Shown: positions 1 through 6,303, counted from the first letter of the stretch. The stretch is 6,416 nt of DNA from Clostridiales bacterium (GCA_003452395.1 DMOI01000009.1:1-6416); one strand, 5' to 3'. Program-made: numbers and translations. The notes: a model not told the origin generated them from the sequence alone.

Positions 1-51
1 CTATAGCTTGACAGCATTGAGGCTTGCCTGCACCCTCTTTTTACTCATATC

Positions 52-1794
52 TTACTTCACCAGTATTTCACAGTCCTTGCCCTTAAATCCTATCCCGAGC
101 TTAACTATCTCTTTCACCTCATGCTCTTTCAGCATTACGTCGTATTTCTTTTCCTCTATTTGTTGTATCGCTACTTCTGCCGCTGCTTCTATAGTTTGTA
201 CTTTTTTTGCTTTTTTAAATTCTATTATTATTCCTCTTTTTTTATTAGATTTTGGTATTAGTATTACATCACTTCGTCCGAGTCCTGTTTCTAGCTCACT
301 TTTTACGTGATATTTGTCTTTTAGTTTTATAAATAGTCCCAAACAAAATATGTGGTAGTATTTTTCTGCTTCCTGACCTGTTGCATCATATGTACTCATG
401 CTTTCTATTACTATTCTTTTGAATATTTCTATAAATTCTTCTATACTTCCTTCTGTTAGCTGTTGTAGCATTGTTTCTACTAGTGATTTTCCTACTTTTT
501 CTGATAGCCAACTATTTACCATGCTTTCATATGAACCACTCAACTCTCTATTTGGCATTTCTAGGTTTACTTTTATTAATCCGTTCCCTTGTGGGTCTTT
601 TCCTATTTCTTCTGCATTTCCTGCTTTTAGATACCCACTTTGCAGCATTAAGCTCCATATGTAGTCTTGATTTTTGTCTAGACTGTTAAAGTTTACTGCT
701 TCGTTTATTTCCTTTTCTGCGGGTTCTCCCTTTATTATCTTGTTTAGATTGTCTACTACCATCTCTATATTATCCTTTAACAGTTCTCGTATTAGGTCGT
801 CACTCCCTGTGTTTACCCAGTAGCTTATTAGTCTACTCTTTTTGTCTTCTACATAGTTTAGTACACTCCATGGATTATATATTTCGATATTATTGAGCTT
901 ATAACCATTGTACCACAGCTTGACGTCCTCGTAGTTTTCACTTTTTCCATAATATTTCAGCATTTCTTTTACTTCTTCTTCTGTAAATCCAAATTTGTCT
1001 GCATTTACTGGTAATAGCATGCTATCCATATATAAGTTGTTTAAGCCACTGAATACGCTTTCCTTTGCTACTCTTGTTACTCCTGTGAGTATGCCCTTCT
1101 CTAAGTAATCGTTTGTCTTCAGGGCTGATGATAGCATGTTTCTTATCACCTCTACTACCTCTGGGTAATACCCGTTGCAGTAGCCTGATATTATTGGTTG
1201 GTCGTATTCATCTATTATTAGTATTGCTTTTTGTTTGAAATACCTATAAAAATACTCCATTATATTTTTTAACGATTGTTCTAGTTCAACTTTCGTCGAT
1301 TCTCCTGCCTTTACTTTTTCGTATGTTACTTTTTCATCTTCATATGCGTATTTTAAAACATATTCATTTTGAGAATAAATCCTTCTGATTATTGATTTTA
1401 AGGCTTCATAACAGTCTTGCCATTTGCCTGCTTTTATTTCCTTAAATGATATGAATATCACCGGGTATTTCCCTTGATGTTTCATTGCTTCGGTATCATC
1501 TGATATTTTTAGTCCATCAAACAAATATTTATTATCTGCTGTTATTTCCCCTTTTATTCTACTTTCAAAGTCATCGCACGTGCTTACACCATTATCAAAA
1601 AAGTACCTCATCATATCTAGGCTAAGTGTTTTTCCAAACCTTCTTGGGCGTGTTATTAGAAATATTTTTCGGGTTAATACATCACATATGAGCTCAGATT
1701 TATCTACAAAGTAGTGTTCCTTTTCCCTTAATTCCTTAAAACTATCTATTCCTATTGGTAATAACCTTTTATTCACTTTAAAACCACTCTCCAT
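52..1794 (-). CDS. AAA-ATPase-like protein with C-terminal PD-(D/E)XK nuclease-like domain
   Basis: Predicted cytoplasmic protein of 580 residues with no signal peptide or membrane segment. The N-terminal half matches the AAA-ATPase-like family: LPIGIDSFKELRE at about 12-24, YFVDKS at 28-33, a Walker A-type loop RPRRFGKT at 49-56, a Walker B strand ILIIDEYDQP at 191-200, GVTRVAKESVFSGLNN at 238-253, and WYNGY at 294-298. The C-terminal region (about 480-550) has the PD-(D/E)XK_9 pattern: GRSDV with D509, then IIIEFKKAK with E525 and K527, then Q544/Q545. Both active sites look intact and the length is normal for the family. The family is widespread in anaerobic Firmicutes and Bacteroidetes, often in many copies; its role is unproven and a link to defence or mobile DNA is only suspected. 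Start: the ATG at 1794 has no spaced Shine-Dalgarno and only about 14 bases of leader. GTG at 1776 (VNKRLLPIG) has GGAGAG ten bases upstream and fits the usual family N-terminus, so it may be the true start. The gene is monocistronic. Confidence 0.9.
   Translation of the reverse strand: MESGFKVNKRLLPIGIDSFKELREKEHYFVDKSELICDVLTRKIFLITRPRRFGKTLSLDMMRYFFDNGVSTCDDFESRIKGEITADNKYLFDGLKISDDTEAMKHQGKYPVIFISFKEIKAGKWQDCYEALKSIIRRIYSQNEYVLKYAYEDEKVTYEKVKAGESTKVELEQSLKNIMEYFYRYFKQKAILIIDEYDQPIISGYCNGYYPEVVEVIRNMLSSALKTNDYLEKGILTGVTRVAKESVFSGLNNLYMDSMLLPVNADKFGFTEEEVKEMLKYYGKSENYEDVKLWYNGYKLNNIEIYNPWSVLNYVEDKKSRLISYWVNTGSDDLIRELLKDNIEMVVDNLNKIIKGEPAEKEINEAVNFNSLDKNQDYIWSLMLQSGYLKAGNAEEIGKDPQGNGLIKVNLEMPNRELSGSYESMVNSWLSEKVGKSLVETMLQQLTEGSIEEFIEIFKRIVIESMSTYDATGQEAEKYYHIFCLGLFIKLKDKYHVKSELETGLGRSDVILIPKSNKKRGIIIEFKKAKKVQTIEAAAEVAIQQIEEKKYDVMLKEHEVKEIVKLGIGFKGKDCEILVK
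1787..1792 (-). promoter_or_regulatory. Shine-Dalgarno candidate favouring a GTG start for the ATPase gene
   Basis: GGAGAG on the minus strand lies ten bases before the in-frame GTG at 1776-1774. It overlaps the ATG at 1794-1792, which itself has only GAGAGA directly abutting it. With transcription expected to start near 1808, a GTG start gives a leader of about 32 bases, more usual than the 14 bases left for the ATG. This is inference from spacing; the difference is six residues. Confidence 0.45.
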
Positions 1795-1814
1795 TCTCTC
1801 GGTATCATTGTTAT

Positions 1815-1843
1815 ATTATATAGTATTAAATTTGAAAAATCAA
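1815..1843 (-). promoter_or_regulatory. Sigma-A promoter of the ATPase/nuclease gene
   Basis: On the minus strand, TTGATT (1843-1838) and TATAAT (1820-1815) are separated by 17 bases: four of six -35 matches and a perfect -10. Transcription would start near 1808. The -35 box lies inside the stem of the terminator at 1836-1863, so the end of one unit and the start of the next are physically merged. Confidence 0.65.
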
Positions 1844-1863
1844 GCAATATTTTGCTTGATTTT
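1836..1863 (-). terminator. Rho-independent terminator of the secreted-protein gene
   Basis: A perfect 12-bp inverted repeat (AAAATCAAGCAA and its complement) with a four-base loop. On the minus strand it is followed by a run of Ts (positions 1839-1835 read as TTTTT), 48 bases past the stop at 1911. The other side also ends in TTTT, so it could work in both directions, but no plus-strand gene is nearby. Stem GC content is modest. Confidence 0.75.
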
Positions 1864-1910
1864 CCGTCTATCTATCAGTTATACATCTTATCTTGCAGTT
1901 TCAAACTATA

Positions 1911-3668
1911 CTAATATAGCTGTATCTTCCCATACCTATCTATATAATAAATCCCGCCCACTTTAAACCTATGTGTCGCTGGATCTAGTATATCATCCCT
2001 TGAAAATACCTGCATTACCCCTTCTGTATCCTTTGGAGCTACTAGCATTGTCTTTGTCACTCCACTAACTGCATCCTTACCTAGATAGTACTTAAACCAC
2101 TTGCGGTCACTTGCTACCGTTCCTGGTGAATAGCCTGGGCTAGTGACCAATGTTGTCATTGTCACAGTTATAGTACCCTCCGTATTAAGATTAGCCGCTG
2201 CATCTTGGCAGATTCCTGCATTCACCGTTACCACCTGTTCTCCATCTACTAATTTATCTACTTCTATTGTATATGTGTTTCCATCTACTACCGTGAATGT
2301 TTCACCCTTAGGTGTTCCATTTGTGACATCTATATCGTCTACTGTAAATCCTGTTACATCCTCGCTGAATTCGAAGGTGTATGTTACAGTAGTAGCATTT
2401 GTTGGACTGACTGGTGATGATGTAATAGTTACATCTGGTTGGGTAGTGTCCGGTGGAGCTATAGCATACACTCCCGTTTGTACCTCATTTACAATAGTAG
2501 ATTCCAAGATTTGGAATGCAGGACGCACACCAGTCGCAGTGACCGCGTTGAAGTGTTGTACACTACCATCGGCAAACACATTACGAACATCTATAGAGTT
2601 ACCAGAATACGGCGTTATTAGCCACCAATAACTGTATTCCCCAGTACTTGGAAATATTCCTGCTGCTTTTGCTGAATTATACTCGCTTTCTCTTAGTAAT
2701 CCTATCTTTGTATTTGTTAACGGTACTGCTGGGGTATTCCCTGTTTCATTAGTTTCATTTCCCCTATACCATGTACTACTCTTTATTAGTGCCCTTTCTC
2801 CTGCTGTAAATGTATTGTAGTATGTATTATTTAGATAATATCCTATATTATTACTATCCATTGGATTATATACATTTGTATTATTAGGGTCGAATACTCT
2901 CAATTCTACTATTCTATCTGTCACCACTAATCCGGTAGATGGAGTTACTACCCTCCATGCCTCACCGCGGAACATTATCGTATTTCCTATATTTAAGGTG
3001 CTTACTGTTATATCATCCCCCAATATTCCAAGATAATAATACATTCCTGAATTAGTATCATATTCAAAATTAGTAGATTCCAATATCCGGAAAGCGGGAC
3101 GCACACCAATCGCGCAGTTGGCATCAATGTTGCTCACACTTCCATTACTGGCCACATAACGAACATTAGCGTTACCAGAATACGGCGTTATTAACCACCA
3201 ATAACTGTTTTCCCCAGTACTTGAAAATATTCCTGTTGCTTTTGCTGAATTGTACTCACTTTCTCTTAGTAAACCTATCTTTGTATTTGTTAAAGGTACT
3301 GCTGGGGTATTACCTGTTTCATTAGTTTCATTTCCTCTATACCATGTACTGCTCTTTATTAGTGCCTTTTCTTCTGCTGTAAATGTATTGTAGTATGTGT
3401 TATTTAGATAGTATCCTATGTTATTACTATCGCTTGGATTATATATTTGCGTATTATCGGTATCAAATGCCATTTCCTCTATACTCTTCAGACTCACGAC
3501 AGTCCCATCACCCGGATTCACCACCGCAAATTGTCTACCTCCAAACATTATCCTTGCTCCTACTGGCATACTAGATAATGCCGTAGCTGCATGTGTTGTT
3601 GGCATTGGTGTTACTAGAGTTATGAGTATTGATAATATTAGAATACCTGAAATTATACGATATAGCAT
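1911..3668 (-). CDS. Secreted modular protein: two DUF6273-like modules plus Ig-like domain
   Basis: Protein of 585 residues, predicted to be exported. Residues 1-28 form a signal peptide: MLYR, a hydrophobic stretch, then a signal-peptidase-type site near THA-A. Module 1 (about 33-197) and module 2 (about 226-391) are DUF6273-like, with YNPxDSNNIGYYLN, a central IGLLRESEYN, the YWWLITPYSGN strand and terminal GVRPAF-ILEST. Residues 410-505 form a bacterial Ig-like domain of the Big_12 kind (VTITSSPVSPTN, FEFSEDVTGFTVDDIDVTNG, DAAANLNTEGTITV). The last 70 residues (KWFKYYLGKDAVSGVTKTMLVAPKD...YIDRYGKIQLY) are unrecognised. There is no LPXTG, C-terminal membrane helix or lipobox, so it is either released or held non-covalently. 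The modules are nearly identical in their core and sharply different just before GVRPAF. Molecular function is unknown; extracellular binding or adhesion is inferred from architecture. Own promoter and terminator; no other in-frame start fits the leader. Confidence 0.88.
   Translation of the reverse strand: MLYRIISGILILSILITLVTPMPTTHAATALSSMPVGARIMFGGRQFAVVNPGDGTVVSLKSIEEMAFDTDNTQIYNPSDSNNIGYYLNNTYYNTFTAEEKALIKSSTWYRGNETNETGNTPAVPLTNTKIGLLRESEYNSAKATGIFSSTGENSYWWLITPYSGNANVRYVASNGSVSNIDANCAIGVRPAFRILESTNFEYDTNSGMYYYLGILGDDITVSTLNIGNTIMFRGEAWRVVTPSTGLVVTDRIVELRVFDPNNTNVYNPMDSNNIGYYLNNTYYNTFTAGERALIKSSTWYRGNETNETGNTPAVPLTNTKIGLLRESEYNSAKAAGIFPSTGEYSYWWLITPYSGNSIDVRNVFADGSVQHFNAVTATGVRPAFQILESTIVNEVQTGVYAIAPPDTTQPDVTITSSPVSPTNATTVTYTFEFSEDVTGFTVDDIDVTNGTPKGETFTVVDGNTYTIEVDKLVDGEQVVTVNAGICQDAAANLNTEGTITVTMTTLVTSPGYSPGTVASDRKWFKYYLGKDAVSGVTKTMLVAPKDTEGVMQVFSRDDILDPATHRFKVGGIYYIDRYGKIQLY
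2598..2858 (-). repeat. Core of DUF6273-like module 2 (direct repeat copy)
   Basis: Codes for residues 271-357 (DSNNIGYYLN through TPYSGN). It is offset by exactly 573 bases from the copy at 3171-3431. The two copies differ at only five of 87 residues (E/G, K/R, T/A, S/P, N/Y). Similarity falls off quickly on the N-terminal side and abruptly on the C-terminal side, so this block is unusually homogenised compared with the rest of the module. Confidence 0.9.
3171..3431 (-). repeat. Core of DUF6273-like module 1 (direct repeat copy)
   Basis: Codes for residues 80-166 and pairs with the copy at 2598-2858. Nucleotide identity is also high, with long identical runs such as those coding for WYRGNETNETGNTPAVPLTN and IGLLRESEYNSAKA. 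This suggests a recent duplication or continuing gene conversion within the gene. Confidence 0.9.
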
Positions 3669-3709
3669 TGACCTACCCGTAAGTCCTCCTGCTTCCTGCT
3701 TCCTGTCAT
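3653..3709 (-). other. Possible upstream open reading frame overlapping the secreted-protein start
   Basis: ATG at 3709-3707 opens an 18-codon frame (MTGSRKQEDLRVGQCYIV) ending at TAA 3655-3653, so it overlaps the first 16 bases of the secreted-protein gene in a different frame. AAAGGA lies nine bases before its ATG, a usable ribosome binding site. If translated it could couple to, or modulate, initiation at 3668. It may be fortuitous: the leader is purine-rich and includes a short tandem repeat (AGGAAGC twice). Confidence 0.25.
3670..3690 (-). promoter_or_regulatory. Unusually spaced ribosome binding site with possible hairpin
   Basis: AGGAGG (minus strand, 3690-3685) is the only strong Shine-Dalgarno site before the secreted-protein ATG, but it is 16 bases away. 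The intervening bases can fold as GACUUA-CGGG-UAGGUC (3685-3670), a six-base-pair hairpin with one U-G pair, which would shorten the effective distance. A weaker AGGT lies only two bases from the ATG. No in-frame ATG, GTG or TTG gives normal spacing. Confidence 0.4.
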
Positions 3710-3745
3710 ATTTATCAGTCCTTTCTTTTTATCTTTAATAAAATA

Positions 3746-3773
3746 ATTTTACCACATCTAAAAGTATTGTCAA
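3746..3773 (-). promoter_or_regulatory. Sigma-A promoter of the secreted-protein gene (extended -10)
   Basis: Minus strand: perfect TTGACA (3773-3768), 16-base spacer, TAAAAT (3751-3746) preceded by TGG, i.e. an extended -10 element. Transcription would start near 3739, giving a leader of about 70 bases. A second perfect TTGACA lies 12 bases upstream (3785-3780) as part of a tandem repeat. Confidence 0.7.
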
Positions 3774-3789
3774 GTTATATGTCAAGTTC
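3766..3789. repeat. Tandem 12-bp repeat over the -35 region
   Basis: On the minus strand AACTTGACATAT is followed directly by AACTTGACAATA. The two units share AACTTGACA, and the promoter-proximal unit supplies the -35 box. The 12-bp period could be an operator for a regulator binding neighbouring sites, or simply a local duplication. No known regulator motif was recognised. Confidence 0.45.
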
Positions 3790-3803
3790 TTTACAATTTT
3801 TTC

Positions 3804-5852
3804 TTATAGCGCTATATGTTCTAACAACTGTTCTATTTTCTTCCTTATATTTTCATTTTCTACATCAGTTAAACAACTATCTCTTTCTATAATTTCTCTT
3901 GCAGCTTCCTGTGACTCTTTTAGTATATCGGTATGCTCATAAAGGTTTGCTATTTTAAACTCAGGTAGTCCATGTTGCTTTGTCCCAAAAAAATCTCCTG
4001 TTCCTCTTAACTCTAAATCCTTCTCTGCTATTATAAATCCGTCATTTGTATTTTTCATTACATCCATTCTTTCGCGTACTATTTTCCCTTTCGCATCTGT
4101 AACAAGTATACAATAAGATTTGTGCAGACCTCTTCCTACTCTTCCACGTAATTGATGCAATTGAGCAAGTCCGAATCTTTCCGCATTCTCTATTATCATT
4201 AGTGTTGCATTGTCAATGCTTATCCCTACCTCAATAACTGTAGTGGATACGAGTATATTTATCTCATTGTTTTTAAACCTTGTCATTATGTCATTCTTTT
4301 CTTTTGCTTTCATTTTACCATGTATATACTCAATTTTATGTTTACCCAAATGTGTTTTGTTTAAATTTTCAGTATATGTCACTACCGATTCGAGCTCTGA
4401 CATTTCTTCATTTTCAAGAACCATAGGACATACTACATATACTTGCCGTCCCTGCCCAATCTGCTGTTCTACAAAATTGTACATTCTTTCTTTGTATGAA
4501 GAATCAACATGATATGTATCTATCTTTTGCCTTCCCTTTGGCAATTCATCTATTATAGATATATCCAAATCACCATAAAGTATAAGCCCAAGAGTCCTAG
4601 GTATTGGTGTCGCTGTCATAACTATTATATCTGGATTTTCGCCTTTACCAGTCAGCTTCAATCTTTGATCTACACCAAATCTATGCTGTTCATCCGTTAT
4701 AACAAGCCCAAGATTGTTAAATTGCAAATTCTCTTGTATTATTGCATGTGTGCCAATAATTACATCTATTTGTCCTTTTTTCAGTTTATCATATAAATCC
4801 TCTTTTTGTTTTTTGCTTAATGAACCTACTAACAAACCTGTTCTTATGTTAAACTTTTCTAAATATTTATTTAAAAACTCATAATGTTGGACTGCCAATA
4901 TTTCAGTTGGCGCCATCATAGCCACTTGGTAATTATTTTTTACACAAATATACATAGCCATTAGTGCAATGACCGTCTTGCCCGAACCTACATCACCCTG
5001 TACAAGCCTATTCATAATTTTTTCTGTATACATATCTATTTTTATTTCATCAATAACTCTTTTTTGTGCATTGGTTAGCTCAAAAGGCAACTCCTTCTCT
5101 AAACTATCTATATCACTCGGAATGATAAATTTTATACCCTTTATATCATTTTCTAATTTGCTTTTTATATATAAAAGTGCTGCTTGTACTACAAAAAGCT
5201 CTTCAAATATAAGTCTCTTTTTAGCCATATTATAGGCTTCATCGTTTTCTGGAAAATGAATATTTCTTATAGCATAATTATACTCTGCTAAGTTATATTT
5301 TTCACGTATCTCAATCGCAAAAATATCTGTCAATGTTCCGTTCACTTTTTCTAAAGCATTTTTTATAATTTTTTGTAGATTGTGTTGACTCATACCATAT
5401 GTAAGAGGATACTTAGGCACTATTCTACCTGCTATCATAAGCTCTGGTTTGTTTGCCAGCTCATACTTTGGGGAGTCAACTTGTACTTTACCAAAAGCTC
5501 GTCTCACTTTTCCTACAAAAACATACTCCACTCCAAGCTTTAGTAGCTTTTGAATATAGGGCTGATTAAACCATGTAATCTCCACCACACCTGTATGGTC
5601 TGACACATCTACTTTAGTTATAACTTTTGCCTTAAATTTAGTATTTATAGGAAAACTCGCGATACTGGCTTTAAATGTACAGTTTTCCCCGTCAATCAGT
5701 TGACTTATTGTATTTATCTGTGTTCTATCCTCGTAATCTCTAGGAAAATAAGTAATAAGATCCTCTAATGTATCTATCCCCATTATTCTTAGCTTTTCAA
5801 ACGTCTTTTCTCCTACGTTCCTTATATTCTCAATTTTGTCAAAAGTTTTCAT
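3804..5852 (-). CDS. recG: ATP-dependent DNA helicase RecG
   Basis: Cytoplasmic superfamily 2 helicase of 682 residues that unwinds and remodels branched DNA (Holliday junctions, stalled forks, D- and R-loops). The N-terminal wedge/OB region occupies about 1-190, with the typical YFPRDYEDRT at 35-44. Helicase motifs in order: GDVGSGKT Walker A at 286-293, APTEILA at 314-320, DEQH at 387-390, TATPIPRT at 413-420, VYVVCPMV at 471-478, STTVIEVG at 536-543, QLRGRVGR at 567-574, and the RecG-specific TRG region ELRGTGDFFGTKQHG at 614-628. All catalytic residues are present and the length is normal. The frame stays open upstream to 5981, but ATG 5852 is chosen because GGAAGGTG lies eight bases before it, it gives the expected MKTFDKIENIRNVG start, and the extension runs across the promoter region. 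No clear terminator separates its stop from the next gene's promoter, so read-through is possible. The usual clostridial neighbours are not in view. Confidence 0.97.
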   Translation of the reverse strand: MKTFDKIENIRNVGEKTFEKLRIMGIDTLEDLITYFPRDYEDRTQINTISQLIDGENCTFKASIASFPINTKFKAKVITKVDVSDHTGVVEITWFNQPYIQKLLKLGVEYVFVGKVRRAFGKVQVDSPKYELANKPELMIAGRIVPKYPLTYGMSQHNLQKIIKNALEKVNGTLTDIFAIEIREKYNLAEYNYAIRNIHFPENDEAYNMAKKRLIFEELFVVQAALLYIKSKLENDIKGIKFIIPSDIDSLEKELPFELTNAQKRVIDEIKIDMYTEKIMNRLVQGDVGSGKTVIALMAMYICVKNNYQVAMMAPTEILAVQHYEFLNKYLEKFNIRTGLLVGSLSKKQKEDLYDKLKKGQIDVIIGTHAIIQENLQFNNLGLVITDEQHRFGVDQRLKLTGKGENPDIIVMTATPIPRTLGLILYGDLDISIIDELPKGRQKIDTYHVDSSYKERMYNFVEQQIGQGRQVYVVCPMVLENEEMSELESVVTYTENLNKTHLGKHKIEYIHGKMKAKEKNDIMTRFKNNEINILVSTTVIEVGISIDNATLMIIENAERFGLAQLHQLRGRVGRGLHKSYCILVTDAKGKIVRERMDVMKNTNDGFIIAEKDLELRGTGDFFGTKQHGLPEFKIANLYEHTDILKESQEAAREIIERDSCLTDVENENIRKKIEQLLEHIAL

Positions 5853-5860
5853 ATTTTTTT

Positions 5861-5868
5861 CACCTTCC
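5861..5868 (-). promoter_or_regulatory. Ribosome binding site fixing the recG start
   Basis: GGAAGGTG on the minus strand, eight bases before ATG 5852. It decides the start against the 43-codon in-frame extension, which would begin inside the divergent small gene. Confidence 0.85.
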
Positions 5869-5870
5869 AC

Positions 5871-5899
5871 TTGACAATTACCATTTTTTGTTATATAAT
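5871..5899 (+). promoter_or_regulatory. Perfect-consensus sigma-A promoter of the small proline-rich gene
   Basis: TTGACA (5871-5876), exactly 17 bases, TATAAT (5894-5899): both hexamers and the spacing are consensus. Transcription would start near 5906, leaving a leader of about 28 bases before ATG 5934. Such a promoter should be strong unless repressed; no clear operator was found. Confidence 0.85.
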
Positions 5900-5917
5900 C
5901 AATAAAACGAAAGTTAA
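5890..5917 (-). promoter_or_regulatory. Candidate divergent promoter of recG
   Basis: Minus strand: TTAACT (5917-5912), 16-base spacer, TATAAC (5895-5890); four and five of six consensus matches. The start would be near 5883, a leader of about 31 bases before recG. Its -10 overlaps the -10 of the plus-strand promoter at 5894-5895. It is weaker than the opposing promoter. Confidence 0.45.
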
Positions 5918-5921
5918 AGAT

Positions 5922-5928
5922 GAGGTGG
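5922..5928 (+). promoter_or_regulatory. Ribosome binding site of the small proline-rich gene
   Basis: GAGGTGG, five bases before ATG 5934. It fixes the start there; the frame is open back to a TTG at 5871, but that codon is part of the -35 box and lies upstream of the expected transcription start. Confidence 0.8.
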
Positions 5929-5933
5929 ATTTG

Positions 5934-6200
5934 ATGGAACACATATTTCGTGATCTTATAACCAGATTTGGTAATACACATTTGGTAACTAAACCTGATT
6001 TAATAGTGCAAATACCTTCAAATAGATTACAAAATCCAGGAAACTCTTTTGTGGAATTTCAAAAGTATTTTGATAATAATACGACTCCACCTATTCCTAC
6101 TCCTACACCTATTCCTATTAGTACTCCTACATTCAAACCTATATATAATAAGGATAAAAGTTTAACCCAAGAAATAATTCGAAATGAATATTCACTTTAA
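5934..6200 (+). CDS. Small proline-rich protein of unknown function (88 residues)
   Basis: I do not recognise the family. The protein begins MEHIFRDLITRFGNTHLVTKPD and has no signal peptide or membrane segment, so it should be cytoplasmic. Residues 1-46 look like a small mixed-composition domain. Residues 52-69 are a Pro/Thr/Ile-rich stretch (PPIPTPTPIPISTPTFKP), probably extended and flexible, followed by a polar tail ending NEYSL. It is likely a real gene because the frame is framed by a perfect sigma-A promoter, a well-spaced ribosome binding site and a downstream terminator. It diverges from recG with overlapping promoters, so the two may be inversely transcribed. Alternatives are a regulatory RNA with a fortuitous frame, or a lineage-specific peptide. 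No function is proposed. Confidence 0.7.
   Translation: MEHIFRDLITRFGNTHLVTKPDLIVQIPSNRLQNPGNSFVEFQKYFDNNTTPPIPTPTPIPISTPTFKPIYNKDKSLTQEIIRNEYSL
6087..6131 (+). repeat. Degenerate six-base repeat coding the Pro-Ile/Pro-Thr tract
   Basis: Imperfect repetition of CCTATT and CCTACT/CCTACA units within the small gene. It codes alternating proline with isoleucine or threonine. Repeats of this kind can change length by slippage without shifting the frame. Confidence 0.7.
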
Positions 6201-6217
6201 AAATATAATTAGCTTGT

Positions 6218-6242
6218 AAGAATTATGCAAAACATAATTCTT
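6218..6242 (+). other. Hairpin 1 in the 3' region of the small gene
   Basis: Perfect 10-bp inverted repeat AAGAATTATG / CATAATTCTT with a five-base loop (CAAAA), starting 18 bases after the stop at 6200. It lacks a clear U-run afterwards, so it is probably not the main terminator; it may protect the transcript end or belong to an RNA structure. Confidence 0.6.
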
Positions 6243-6248
6243 TACATA

Positions 6249-6285
6249 TATAAAATTTTGTAAACCACCACATCAAAATTTTATA
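6249..6285 (+). other. Hairpin 2 in the 3' region of the small gene
   Basis: Perfect 12-bp inverted repeat TATAAAATTTTG / CAAAATTTTATA around a 13-base loop (TAAACCACCACAT). It is almost all A/T, with an unpaired ACC-rich loop, and is followed by a C-rich single-stranded stretch (AACCTTCCCCCTC, 6291-6303) and then the terminator. Confidence 0.6.
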
Positions 6286-6303
6286 GTTTCAACCTTCCCC
6301 CTC

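Noticed and set aside
1..51. Terminator or gene after the ATPase stop
   Set aside because: Only a four-base-pair stem (AGGC/GCCT) without a U-run is visible, and no reading frame with start signals.
8..689. Plus-strand open frames opposite the ATPase/nuclease gene
   Set aside because: Ser/Phe/Leu-rich shadow translations of a clear minus-strand family protein, with no ribosome binding sites.
2143..2631. 162-codon plus-strand frame opposite the secreted-protein gene
   Set aside because: Antisense shadow of the Ig-like and module 2 coding sequence; Val/Thr/Ser-rich with no family signature or start signals.
2495..3190. Confirmed diversity-generating retroelement
   Set aside because: Only target-like variation is visible; there is no reverse transcriptase, accessory gene or template repeat in 6416 bases, and differences are not limited to adenine sites.
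3805..3816. TATAGCGCTATA palindrome over the recG stop as a terminator
   Set aside because: A short spacer-free palindrome followed on the minus strand by an A-run instead of a U-run, so it does not fit intrinsic termination.
5871..5933. TTG start at 5871 for the small plus-strand gene
   Set aside because: The TTG is the -35 box of the promoter itself and lies upstream of the expected transcript start; ATG 5934 has GAGGTGG at five bases.
5853..5981. In-frame 43-codon extension of recG starting at 5981
   Set aside because: It has no ribosome binding site, runs through both promoters and into the divergent gene, and ATG 5852 has a good site and the normal RecG N-terminus.
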